This document shows, one piece after another, positions 47,730 to 59,262 of a stretch of 64,000 nt of DNA. Under the pieces are notes generated by a model. That model was not told where the DNA came from and searched no databases. It saw only the letters and a program-made list of their open reading frames with translations. The stretch spans positions 77,164,124 to 77,228,123 of the forward strand of contig CM049308.1 in the NCBI GenBank assembly GCA_026874595.1, written 5' to 3'. Each line of letters opens with the position of its first letter. The stretch's first letter is position 1. This DNA is from Sipunculus nudus. Lineage: Eukaryota; Annelida; Sipuncula; Golfingiida; Sipunculidae. Position numbers and translations under genes: made by a program.

Positions 47730-50700
47730 AAATTTACAAAACAAAATTTTAAGAACTTAAATTTAATAATACCCATCAGCCACCAACCAAAAATTAGCGC
47801 CCCCCTGTTCTCGAATTTCTGGATCCGCCACTGCCTGTAGTTGGTAAGGCTACCATCTCATTCTCACATTCAGATTTAGGTTTTATTTTAACAGTCACTC
47901 GCAAAGCTGTGGAACATTCACGACATTTTAAGTGAGCATACCTTAATGGACCGGCTATATCTATGCATATGTTATATATTGCGTTTACAGAAAACAACAG
48001 ACTTCCAATCACACTAGCGACACCTATCGGTGATATCTGACAACATTTCGGTTCCGATATTACGACAAGAAAGATCAAGTTTGGTTATATTTTAGTTGAT
48101 CGAACGTAAAACAGCATACCATAATGTTACTGACACAGTTTATAGACTTTTTTTATTTCACTTGGTTAAACGTACAACTTCGTAACGCAGTGTGCATGCC
48201 CGTAATCATAAAATATCATGCAGGTCTGATCTTTACACTGATTTATATTTTATTTTCAACAGAAACTGGGTGGCCAGTGGGACACTGACGTAGACCCATG
48301 CCGGTCAGCCACTGCCACAAAATCTCTCAGCAGCGATAGGCTGTCCATGGACACGACCGAAACTGTCGATGTCTTTAAGTGTGTAAACAACGGTAACTCC
48401 AGCGTCACAGGAGAATATCCGGCGTAAGTACTAGTCATCAGATGAAACGGATTGTAAACACCTAATCATAAATTAGTGTGTATCCAAAAAAAATCTGTAT
48501 CATTATAAAGCACACCAATTCCAAGGAATCGATTAAAGCTAAAACTAGAAATATACATTTTCAAGAAAGCAGACCTCCGCCATGTGAGCTGTCCTTAATG
48601 TGGGGTACTCCTCAATCAGAAATTTCATTCACTTATTGGCCGAAATTCCAATTATATTTATTTGTGCATAGGTTCCCCAACAAGTGTTTGCATTCACTCA
48701 TTTGACCCATACTGCAATGTATATTTGTAAATATTCCTGAAGTGTTCCCTGGATCCGGATCATGAGCTGGACCAGCCGTGTCAACCCGACTCGGTAGGCA
48801 ATGATAAATGGGCTGGTAAGCCTACTTGAGCCGTGATACAAGCATTATCGAGGCATGTTTAGCAGTGGTTTCTATCGTGTTGCATTTATATTGTGGTAAA
48901 ACCACCGATAATTCTAACATTGTGCTACGGATGATTATTGAACACAATAGAAGAGAATTCATATTGTCACAACCAGGGGCGTAGCCTGGGGGGAGGGCCG
49001 CAGGGGGCCATGCCCCCCCCCCCCCCCGTCGCATCCAGTCCTCGCCGTCCTTTCGGAATTTCACGTAAGCTAGTACTTATATATATATATATATATGCAT
49101 TAAATGACCTTTGCTATCAGTGGCGGATCCTTCGGCGCGCGGCCCGCGCTGAGCTGCAATAAATCTCCTTTCATCTAATTTTCCAATTTTCGTGATTACT
49201 ATTCGTTTTTTATATTTTTTTTTATTAATTAGCAATTAGATTTTATTTAAGTTATCTTCAGTTTATTACTTTTAAATTCATTAGTTGAGAATGAGGATAT
49301 AAATGAACAGCTGCAGAACAACTGCAGAACACAAGACCTTGGTTGGGGTCGACCGTGAACAATATCACGGCTCCTCTGGTGATACCGGTACTCGAACTCG
49401 CGATCGGTGCTCTCAAGTCTTGTGTACTGTCGAGACCACGGACACCGGTAAAATGCAAAGTTTAAGGCCAAAAAATAAATAATAAAAGGTATGGTTCTCA
49501 ATCACCGCCCGCGTCAATTTTTACTCCCCGCATCTAAATGTTTAATTTTAATTTTCATCTTTCAAGAAGATAAAATAATACAATTTTAATCAGATTTCCT
49601 TTGTTATGTAGTGCTTTTACCTGTTTAGCAAAAATGTCTGTTATTTTCAAGCTTTTGCCTTATCATATGACATTTTTATCCAAACATACAAAAAAGGGTA
49701 AAAAATAAAATATCGCCCGGCCGTGCTGATTTCTGGAAAAAGGTGCCTGAGAACCAAACCTTATTTTTTTGGCCTAACATAAGACTTCAACATATTAGTT
49801 TTTTCAATCCGAGCATTACATTTAAAAGATAATATTATGCAAGTGAAAAACGTAAATGCACCTTTGCGCCATTGATTTTAACATGTTGTAAACGATTAAA
49901 ATTAAATATACTAATTTTGAAGAAATATAAATAGTAAATATTGACCCTCTCTACAGTATGACTACATAACGCAAAGACATAGGGAAACAGTTTTTCAGGA
50001 CCAGGAAATCCTCTTTTTTTGTGAAAATTGCCTCAAAACGTCCTCTATACATTGCATATTAAAAAAAATTCCCAATATGGGAGGGGGGTGCCCCCTCCCA
50101 TACCCTCCCCATGTACCTGTAAGTAACTTTAATGAAACCATGGTTCATAATGAAAAATTTAAAAAATAAAAACATGTTTTCATAAAAAAATATAACGTAT
50201 AGTAATAATAATAATAGTAATAATAATAAAAATAATAAGATATACATACATTTACACGTATATATAACAGTTTTCATAGTGCCCATACATGCATATTAGC
50301 ACCTCCCCCCCTCCCCCCCCCCCCCCCCCCCCCACCCCCGTTTTCGAATATCTGGATCAGCCACAGATCATGGGCCCCCTCCCCTGCCTCAATCCTGGCT
50401 ACGCCCCTGACAACCCAAATTGAACCCCGTCTATATGGCACTGAGTCATTTACTGTATCGCCTGCAAGTTGCCTGCGTCCTGTAACCCGTGCGAGCAATG
50501 TTTGTGTTCATGCGGTCATAAATTAAACAAACATGCCGAGTTTTTTACCAATATGCCGAGTTAGAACGGAACTTTTCTCGCTCATATTTGGTGTTATTAG
50601 AAAATACACAAACTGCTAAAGATTGGTCTGGTTTATGTCAATTGATAGTGTACCTGTAGGCCAAGAGGCGTTGTAAAAAATGACGAAAATGTTTGCATCA

Positions 50701-52548
50701 TCATAGGGCCTTCTAATGCGTTCCTCAGGCCTAGGCGTAAAGACACTCTGGCAGGCCAGTAATCTGGTTGTAATGTCAGAGGGTCGATATGACGCTAGAG
50801 CTTGTCCCACAACAAAATTAACCAATTTTTTCATTGGTCCATTTCAGTGGTGCCCTGAAAATCTCATGGGATTCCGTTAATAACTGCATGAATCATGTTG
50901 TGAACAAACAAACACACACGCACACACACGAACGGAAATGAACGCAAACCCAATGGCGGAGGCAATAATCTTGTTAACCAATCCAGCCCAAAATGTACAA
51001 TAGTTTTCATTTTTTTACTGGAAAATTGCTTCACAGGATGCTAAATCAATTCTGTCATTATTTGATTTACATTTTATACACATTGTTTAAAGAGGGTTTA
51101 CGTTCCCAATGAACTGTCCAATGGACTTAACCTGTTACCGTGGCACAGCGTCCGTCTGTTCCTCGTTTAATCATTTGCTTCTTATCAGCATTTCTAAGCT
51201 TTTTCTGTTTGGATTTTGATGGCATTCATATGTGCAGATCATCCTCCAAAACTCTGCTCTGGATTTTTGCACATTTTCTTTTACCAATGAATGATTAGAT
51301 TTTATGACAGTTTAGGCTATAGTGTGTTTTGGTGAGAAACCGTTATGGTCCTGCACAAGCGTATCCATCTGTATTTTTCGCATTTTATGTACATTTCTTT
51401 TGTATTTTAAGCAACTTCCCTCATATGATTTGATTTTCGCTGAATGCTGTGAACCTACGTATCCTGAAAATCTGCTAACAAAATTTAGCATACGTGGCGC
51501 CATCTATAGTTTTTTTTCTTTACGACTTTCTTTACCAGAAGCTTTCCGTATCAACGTTTTGATAAGTTTAAGCAAAATTGGAATGTATACCTGGTAAACG
51601 TTTAGGAGGGGCATGAAACAGTCATTTTCTGTTGTTCTGGTTGCATTGTATTTGCATTTTCATGAAACTTTATGCATATGTTAATCCTAATTAATGGCCA
51701 TTATACTCTTACACTAGTGGCGCCACCTATATTTTTCCGCATATTCTTATTGTCATTTTTTATTCCTTTTCCTTTAATTTTCATTTCCCAAACAAAGCCT
51801 GACACACTGCAGCCTGTTTCGAATCAAATGCATCCTTTCTTGTACTGCATGGTCATTATCATAAAGCAAGCAACTCAAAACAGGTATGGAGTCTTTTAGC
51901 GCGTTTTGATTTGATTCGTCATAATTAACAGGAAGTTTTCGGTCTTTCAGGTGTGAGGAAATGCATGATGGGAAGGACCAGCTGTTACAAGGTGATTCCG
52001 GTGTCGTGAAAGCACCGTGGAACTCTAGTTCTTCATTATCATCACTACAAACGGAGCCTCGTAAAACGTCCTCAGAGGGAACACAAATGATGTGCAGGAC
52101 ACCCGTCCTGACAGACAACCGATCCACAGGCAGCCTATACCAAATAAGCGAAGAGGACCGAGCGTCTAAAGAAACATTTATAATCAATAAAAGTTCCTCT
52201 GATTTGAATAAACCATCCGCTGGCAGACGAGCGGGTCTCGGGTCTGCGGGGTTAGCTAAGTCCACATTCAGAGAGGATCTTGGGCGGCATCGCTTGACGC
52301 CGGATCCTCTGGTATTGCGTTGCGATAGCGGATTGGCTCAGGCCAGGATGAACCGGTCTGGGCATTCCCTGCACGAGAAGGCAGCTGGCGAAGAAATCGA
52401 GAGACAGCCTTATGTGCCAAGTCTGTTTGAAGTGGAACGACCGAAGACAAGAGTAGTGAGGAAGCGCAGACCGAGATCCGGAATGAAACAAAGGAAAGAA
52501 GAGGAACCGGAAAGAGAACCGATCGACGAAGATATGGCAAATAATTAA
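46510..52548 (+). CDS. STMND1: Stathmin domain-containing protein 1-like, complete
   Basis: Exons 46510-47175 (donor could also be six bases earlier, 47169), 48263-48423 and 51951-52548 join in phases 0 and 2 to give 474 residues. The protein begins MGCALRKF, a likely myristoylation (Gly2) and palmitoylation (Cys3) signal. Residues about 130-192 resemble vertebrate STMND1: SNDIIEQLREANLI, KKFKRNGG, then LRRPFRLARLDIEQEKKK. Family members have a stathmin-like segment and a membrane anchor; their cell role is poorly defined, with tubulin binding presumed from stathmins. The C-terminal 200 residues are Ser-rich and end in basic RKRRPRSGMKQRK and acidic tracts. It is longer than the roughly 280-residue vertebrate protein. 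The gene model is firmer than the family name. The upstream GTG at 46507 is not a start. Confidence 0.62.
47274..47833. mobile_element. CAGTGGCGGATCCAGA-ended MITE
   Basis: 560 bp with identical 16-base inverted ends, flanked by a perfect direct repeat CCTGTA (47268-47273, 47834-47839). The ends look like those of hAT-type elements, but hAT elements usually duplicate 8 bases, so the superfamily is open. Sits in intron 1 of the STMND1-like gene and contains a (TA)n tract. Confidence 0.75.
48263..48423 (+). CDS. STMND1: STMND1-like exon 2
   Basis: 161 bases between TTTTCAACAG and GGC|GTAAGT. Encodes KLGGQWDTDVDPC and a Ser/Thr-rich stretch, with no stop in the required frame. It ends with two bases of an Ala codon completed by exon 3. 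Confidence 0.68.
49118..50366. mobile_element. CAGTGGCGGATCC-ended element inside the previous one
   Basis: Left end CAGTGGCGGATCC, right end CTGGATCAGCCACAG, imperfect inverted repeats lying within 48974-50409. The target duplication is not clear. The right end follows a very long C run. Confidence 0.4.
49290..49446 (-). repeat. Possible tRNA-derived SINE fragment
   Basis: On the minus strand GTGGTCTCGACAG is followed about 30 bases later by CGCGAGTTCGAGTACCGG, resembling A- and B-box promoter elements of tRNA-derived SINEs. No clear tail or target duplication. Lies inside the nested transposons of STMND1-like intron 2. Confidence 0.3.
51130..51740 (+). repeat. Diverged relative of the GGTGGCGCCACC tandem unit
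   Basis: GCACAGCGTCCGTCTGTT, two GGCGCCA(C/T)CTATA blocks (about 51496 and 51719) and T-rich linkers recall the units at 2.5-5.9 kb. Strongly diverged. Intron 2 of the STMND1-like gene. Confidence 0.35.
51951..52548 (+). CDS. STMND1: STMND1-like exon 3
   Basis: After GGTCTTTCAG at 51950 the frame runs CEEMHDGKDQLLQGD to TAA. It contains SLYQISEEDRASKETF, PSLFEVERPKTRVVRKRR and a Glu-rich tail ending MANN. Confidence 0.75.
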
Positions 52549-55247
52549 TCACGTGACCTATTCAACAGTCAGCACCAGATGTCGCTCCGCTATATATGTT
52601 TTAACTCAATCTCACTCTAAACATTTATCTGAACAAAACAACAACTTGCTAGGTTGCAAAGCAATTAGGCAGTTTCATAGAAATAGGTCAGCCAGAAACG
52701 TTTTTTGTAAGAACAGTAACACAACAAAACCCTTTTTACAGATTACCGGGATAGGTTTAGACGTGGAACTGTAAATTTGTCTCTTAACGCCATGGTTCGG
52801 CCCATGAAAATTATCGTACAGTATTTGACAAGAGTTGAATGAATGGACGTTGGTACCAGAGTGACCCCTGGTGGGTTAACCTGAGATTAACCAAACCTAC
52901 ATGGTGATAGGGGATAAATTACACCAAAACTCCAAAAATAGGGAATGACGCAAGTCTAAATGAGTGGAAAATCTATCAAATAAAGTGACACATATCTCTT
53001 GTACGAATCGGAGTCAGAGTACTGTTGAATAAAAACTTTTTTCACTATGTTGGTATTGGTATCGATGACAGTGCGCACTCGCAAGCGGCCTCGGTTTTTT
53101 TTTTTTTCTTCTTTTTTTTAATCAATATTAGTTCATAATAAGGAAGCGAGTTTGACTAAACGCTCAGTAAACGCTATCGGTGGGGACAGGTAAAAGAATA
53201 CTTTCGATATAAAAATTAAATTTAATGGAAGTGAAAACGCATGGTCGTTAAATCTGTCACCAGCGAAAATGGACAGGAACCACATGTAAATTAAGCTTGT
53301 GGTTGCAGTTTTATTATACTGAAGCTGGCCTTATTCAGTAATAATATATAAACAGAACTTAATTCTCATGTAGAGGTATAAAAAAACTGGATAACTGGCA
53401 TTCATTATAAGATAAGATAACTTTCCTGAGACCCTATTTTGCACAATATTGGCTGTCTGATCTGATGAATCCTGTTGGGAAAAAAATAAATAAATAAGAA
53501 ACAAGAACTATAATAGGACTGGTCATGGGTTCTATTTCTCAACTATGCACAAAATTTTAGTACTTCCGTGCACAGAAGCTTATAATATTCCTATATCGCT
53601 TGAAATATCAACCAATATGATTCCTGTTTTGTATGGATTTAAGCGAAATATGTGCTTCTTCAAGTTTGAGTCATATTGATTACTAGAAAATGGGGCCCCG
53701 TTGGGGGGGGAGGGTGACCAGACACGAACTTCCAAGGCCCGTAAGAGCAACGTCTGGTGGTCGATACAGGAACAATCTATATACGTGTTTGTGGTAATGA
53801 GCCTAGGTGAAGGTTAGCCATGTCGAGCGCTGTGGTCTTGTGCGACAAACCTGCGATGTGATCTTGCTGCCAGATTTCAATCGTGTGCAAGTGGAAGAGC
53901 CGAATCGGTTTGCATTCTGCAAGTTAGGGCTTATGAAAGACGCTGATAGCATAACCGGCCCAGTGTAACGGACCGCTTTTGCGGGTTCAATGGGACAATC
54001 AAACAGGCCAATTTTAGTCATATACAGATAGATAAATACTGTTTTTAACTGTGATTTAAGGAGTAATTTGCGAAAAGATGATTTTAGTTGGCGCCACCCA
54101 CTCTTTAAATATGTTTTGTGATGTGTATGAAAAACGTTTCAAATGGGCTTCATATCCTGACATTTAGACACGTGCAAAGTTAGAAAAATTCGCCCTGAAA
54201 CTACATATTGTCAGCAAAAAGATACAAGCACGTGAACAGTAAGCGTCAATAAAATAGATGCAACAGCCGCCGAATATCTGTCTCTAGAAACAAAACGCGC
54301 TCTATATAATATATCGTAAGCAAGCAACATATGGAAGTCGTACTGTAAATTATACTATATAGCAGGCATCCAATGTTTTCCTTGCTGGTCGCAAATATGG
54401 GTGTACATGACAAGATCATACGCGTAAACACTTACTTACTTATGCTACAATTAACATTGAAAATCTTAATGCAAAGTTTTTATTACAAAGCAAATTATTG
54501 GCATTGTAACCATCGAAGAAAAGAATATACTTTTAAGTCACCAATGCACTATGCTTGGCACAAACTGCAAATAAGGATTTTATCTATGAAAAATCATCCA
54601 CGACAGCTCTTATTATATCATTATACAGTTCGTAATTATATCTCTGCCAGGCGGTAATTATGTTTTCCCTTGATAGGTTGGTTTGTCTGTTAGCAATTTT
54701 ACGCAAAAAAAATTATGAACAAATGTTGATGACAATTCTGGAGGGTGAGGGTAACATCCATGGAACAGTCCGTTATGTTGTGAAGGTAATCTGGAGCACC
54801 ATAATATATCTATCATTCACAGGATTGTATACCATTGTAACACAGAAAGATTATTTTGTCAACGGGTAGAGGCCGCCCCATTCATTGGTATAGGGGCAAC
54901 GTTTGTTCAGCGACAGATCAGGTGAATACTTGTTACTGGGGCGGCACACTATGTACAACACATGGAGGGGGGTCCTGGCGGAAATATCCATGTAGCGCAT
55001 AATCTAATTTATTTAATTTATTGTGCTGTTCCGGTGTCCAAATGAAATTTTAAAATAGTTCTTTACATCACATAAATCAAAATTTTGAGTTTTGTAATGC
55101 CACATGTATCGGCACCATTTGCATCATTGCATGTATGCAGAAATTCTCTCTCCTGCGCTTTCTGAAGTCTCACATTTTGAGCAAAGAATATTAATATAAA
55201 TTAGTTCAGATTTAAATGTTATATTTTCAGCAACCGAGCTTTTCGTG
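52549..55247. other. Intergenic, STMND1-like to four-TM gene
   Basis: Convergent 3' ends. Contains a T-rich run at 53.1 kb and the orphan exon candidate at 53.8 kb. The open frames at 54.4-54.9 kb show no recognisable domain. Confidence 0.5.
53807..53968 (+). CDS. Orphan coding exon candidate
   Basis: After a CCTAG acceptor-like site the plus strand is open for 53 codons to TAA: VKVSHVERCGLVRQTCDVIL, then LPDFNRVQVEEPNRFAF and CKLGLMKDADSITGPV. Composition and codon use look coding, with three Cys, but I do not recognise it and see no partner exon nearby. It could be a terminal exon, an alternative last exon, or part of a decayed gene or transposon. The minus strand is also open over the same bases. 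Confidence 0.25.
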   Translation: MKVSHVERCGLVRQTCDVILLPDFNRVQVEEPNRFAFCKLGLMKDADSITGPV

Positions 55248-56237
55248 CTAAACTATATTGCCATAAGCAGGAGAAATTCTCAACCGAGGTGGAAAAGTCT
55301 CCGTGCACCGCATGTAGTGAGGCTGGCTGTACAGAGACGATCCACCCAGGGCATCCAGGAAATGTCTGGCCTGTTGGTTGTACAGCTCCTTTTTGGACGT
55401 CTCTTTGCTGTTAACTAGATCGGTTAAGATCAACTCGCTTTCAAATATTACTGCTTTATATTGGTCATGTCTTATTAACATTATCATGTTACTGATACGT
55501 CCAGTGAGCAGCTTATACATTGTCATGGCAACCGACATTGCAAATATGTTTGTGAGGATAGACCATTCCACGGCGCTGTAGAACAACAACATAACAGCTA
55601 TGAAGACGCATAGGATAATCATAGCAGTCCCGACTAGTATATAAATCTTGACTAAACGCCGCACCCCTCTCCCTCCGCTCTCCCTGTATCCGTGGACATC
55701 TTCCGCTTCCTGTCTCACTTTCCTGATGTCATGGTAACGGTAGACGCTATCCACCATGCAAATTAGAATATGTGTCATTGTCAAGAAAATTTCTAAAAAG
55801 TGTTCCGCGATGTGCAACCGCTCCTCCGTATCACGTTTATGCATTGTGAGCTTTAAAATTCCTAGTATGAGAACTCCAGCCTCTAATATGATTAAAAATC
55901 CGTCCGAACGGAATGAATACCATACACGTTCGCATAAAGTTAAAGCACCTCTCCGTGCGCAACATGGTATCCATTCGTGATGCAGGGTGTCTACCCATGC
56001 ATCGTGACGCTGCGCGCGCATGTCAATTGCGAACCTGGTCGTGTAGGTGGCGCTTCCGTCATCATTTCGTCCAATGATGATGTAATCTTCTGCAGGGCCA
56101 CCATTTTCACGTTGTTTCTCAATATCTTTTGTTTCTCCTTTTTCTTCCAGTGGTATGATTTCGTCCTGGATTTCTTCGGCGTCCCAGGTTTTTGAATCAG
56201 CCCTCCTACTATTGGATTTTCCGCCATTGTCGGTCAT
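55248..56237 (-). CDS. Unrecognised four-transmembrane protein
   Basis: One exon, 329 residues, ATG at 56237, TAG at 55248. A charged 110-residue N-terminus is followed by four hydrophobic segments at about 113-132, 146-163, 197-221 and 224-243. A basic loop (residues 168-195) lies between segments 2 and 3, and the last 85 residues are soluble. Segment 1 follows LCERVWYSFRSDG. No signal peptide. The tight spacing of segments 3 and 4 and the amphipathic RHDQYKAVIFESELILTDLV stretch resemble a small channel or membrane adaptor, but no family was recognised. A CTTTCAG acceptor-like site 50 bases upstream (minus) suggests a spliced 5' leader. Length, composition and hydrophobic pattern favour a real gene. 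Confidence 0.8.
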   Translation of the reverse strand: MTDNGGKSNSRRADSKTWDAEEIQDEIIPLEEKGETKDIEKQRENGGPAEDYIIIGRNDDGSATYTTRFAIDMRAQRHDAWVDTLHHEWIPCCARRGALTLCERVWYSFRSDGFLIILEAGVLILGILKLTMHKRDTEERLHIAEHFLEIFLTMTHILICMVDSVYRYHDIRKVRQEAEDVHGYRESGGRGVRRLVKIYILVGTAMIILCVFIAVMLLFYSAVEWSILTNIFAMSVAMTMYKLLTGRISNMIMLIRHDQYKAVIFESELILTDLVNSKETSKKELYNQQARHFLDALGGSSLYSQPHYMRCTETFPPRLRISPAYGNIV

Positions 56238-59049
56238 TTTGCTGAATAAATTATCTTCTTCCTCTATTTCATATATGAAAGCATCTGAAAGGATCGTCTG
56301 TCAAACCGTGAGACACTGAGTTTGCCTCAGTGTAATGCGATGTTCGTGGTGATTCCAGATCCGTCGGTTCAAAAACTTACAAGAACATCTGAAAATATAA
56401 AATAAATATGCGTCAGAAAAGAGGTTGGTGCAATAATACATGTATAGTTACTTCCTTGTACAAAGCACGGCTAATTGAAAATGAAGTTAAATAATGATTA
56501 ATAAAAAATTTTCGAATTTGAATGTAATCTTTAATTAGTCAAATTTAAATCTAATCAAAATAATTTACGACTATCATAGCGTTGATTCCAATATAAAAAG
56601 AACAGTGATTTTAGGGCAATGCCTATCTGGTTTACATGCATGGTGTCCGTATATTTATTAAAATATGTATTTCGAAGTTAATATGACATGTTAAAGATAT
56701 TATTGGTTATCGTGCGGTTTATATTTGTGCAGGTATTGAATAAACATACTATGCGGTTCTCGTTCATTTATACATGTGGCCATATAGTGGCGTGTCACTT
56801 GCGGCAGTGACAACATTGTCGTTCAGCCAAAATCTCTGATGACTCTTGTAATTTTAAATGTTTAAGTCCTTAAATATAATATCTTATACCTTATTACATT
56901 AGGTTGACAGATCTGAGTATAGTTCCTCCAAAAATACTATAAATAGATCTCCAACATTATAATGCGCCGTCCGCTTTGATTTACATACGAGTCTCTGTGC
57001 ATGTGGCGCTCTGCACAGCAAGGGTGACTAAACGTTAGATATACTAATATTTACAGGTCTGTCAGTACATTCATCATATGTGCACGAGACGTAAGGTCCA
57101 CACCTGCGTAACAATGTTAAATGAGTGCACGTGGATAAACAGACGTGTTGAAACCCAGATTGTAATACAATTAAGTAATACTGTAAGTTTAGGCCTGTTA
57201 GAATTAAGAGTGACCATTATTACAATGATGGGGTTGCAACACAAGAGTTGGCCATCGTTAATATCCTATACCGCTGTACATGTGGCAGTGAGCTCAGTAT
57301 AGGGCGCTCAGCTCGTTACGCAAGTCTGCAGACTATCCATAAATACCAAGTCAATTTATCGGGTGCGAAGGGTTCAAGGGTAGAGGCGCCTCAGCCTTAA
57401 TCCACAGTCCAAGAGGCAACAAAACCTTAATAACTAACCCCCCCCCCCCCCTTTATTATGAATCTAACTGCGGCCACAATTTTTGTTTCCCTAAAATTAT
57501 TTTATGCTGTTTCATATTATTAATATAATATAAACGAAACAGGAACGTGCAGGGCTTGCCATATGTCAGTGGTAATACACTTTGCACACTCGGGATTTCT
57601 ATATAAATGCCACGTTCCCGGAGTGCGGTCTACAAATACATACATCAGATACATAGGCCTGATGTTATTGTTATATTCCTGGTAACGTTACCTAGGGGCG
57701 CTGGTTAAAGGCAAACATGGACTAAATTTATTTCAACATGATTTATTATACAAATTGTACTTCTTATACATGATACAAATGAGCAGATATCGAGTCATCC
57801 ACACAGTGTATAGGCCCTTGGCATATTCTGTCAGTAATACTCCGTCAGTAATAGTCCGTATATACTAGGTCACTGGCCACAAAGAGACCTAGCTTCTCCC
57901 AGTATACAATACTGGCACAAGACGACAGACAAGGGATATTTTCTCTCAATACATGTGTATGCAGATGTACGTACCTTAATTATATCAGTATATGCAGTAT
58001 ATAGAGACAGCTGTCAGCCGCTTGTCTGTGTTCATTGATTTACCAGTGACTAATTCGTCAGTCAGATTTAAGATTCCATCCCTCCCTCACAGCGCATGAT
58101 GACTGCATGTTATTTGGTCAGACTCAAACACTGAGCTGGCGTGATCAGCAATGTTCCAGGACAGTCTAGCTGAGGAACACAGCACGTCGCAGGAACTACA
58201 GCAATCAGTTCGCCCGAGTTCTGGCTGTTGCGGTTCTTATTTTAGATCGTTACATCAGCGAGGACGAAAACATCTGCGCAGCAGCAAACCTAGGTGCCAC
58301 ACAATGAAACTGATAGCGCGCGTCAACTCGTGCATAATAGAATTAGTATTATATCGCACGCGCATGGCTTTACACCTCGGCAAACGTAAACATGTCAAAA
58401 AGGCGCCACGTCCTTTGTTACGAGTTGACATTTTAATTGGCCGAGCCCAGAACTGATTCAACTGAACAATGCGCGTGTCGAAACTCCGTTGGCTAGAATA
58501 TCAGTGTGGACCCCGAAACATATTACGGTTTACGTGGACGAGTTCGAAACTTACAACCGCCCCTATTTATATGCTGATATAATATTAATACAGTAACAAA
58601 TGAGACGTACCACGGTATGGCTGTACCCCTCAGTTTGTACATATATATGTTTATCTTCACTCCGTCAGCTCTCTAGTTTCCACAAATCCCCTACTACATT
58701 TATAGTTGCCCCCTTCTCATAATATAGTTACATATTCTGATGTAAGTATAAATTTCGTAGATGACTTGTTACCTCCAAGCTTTGCTTTAATACTTCAATT
58801 AAAAGACACGTTTTTGATTTGCTCCACTGATAGCGCCCGGTGCAAGCTCCTTCCATTCGTGTACAAGCAAACTTTTCCAGAATGAAATATTGGCACACTG
58901 CCCAGAATCGGACCTACAATAGAACGACTGAGGGTGTGTGAGCCTAAAAAATGTCACCAACAATACATCGGGGCTTCTAAATATACTAGCGGCGTAGACA
59001 TACATGTAGTAAAGAGGGTCGTCCGTAGTCTGTTCAAATATGTCAGATT

Positions 59050-59262
59050 GGAATTGTTTCAAGGCGAGTTACATAAACATGGTTTGTGTGCATTGTAAAG
59101 ACATCAAGGAATAAGTAATATTTTGTATTTACAAAACATAAGCATGTGAAATGTAATTAGAAGTTGTTTCCTCGAAATGTAACATTTTTTTTTATTTTAG
59201 AGTTTGACAAGCTGTCCGGGCCGTCCCACATTGCCTTACAAGAAGAGGTTCGTTTTGAATAG
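59050..59262 (-). repeat. Dispersed repeat copy 3, inverted
   Basis: The reverse complement matches the other two copies: the GTGGGACGGCC block, TTGTTACATTTC-like block, CTTGATGTC and the TGTTTATGTAA..CGCCTTGAAACAA block. Confidence 0.55.

Larger units (their letters stand above)
48974..50409. mobile_element. CAGGGGCGTAGCC-ended element (outer of nested pair)
   Basis: Starts CAGGGGCGTAGCCTGG and ends with its complement CCTGGCTACGCCCCTG. Flanked by ACAAC on both sides (48969-48973, 50410-50414). Intron 2 of the STMND1-like gene. Confidence 0.55.

Noticed and set aside
49290-49446. Functional tRNA gene
   Set aside because: Only B-box-like similarity; no cloverleaf can be drawn. Retained as a weak SINE candidate.
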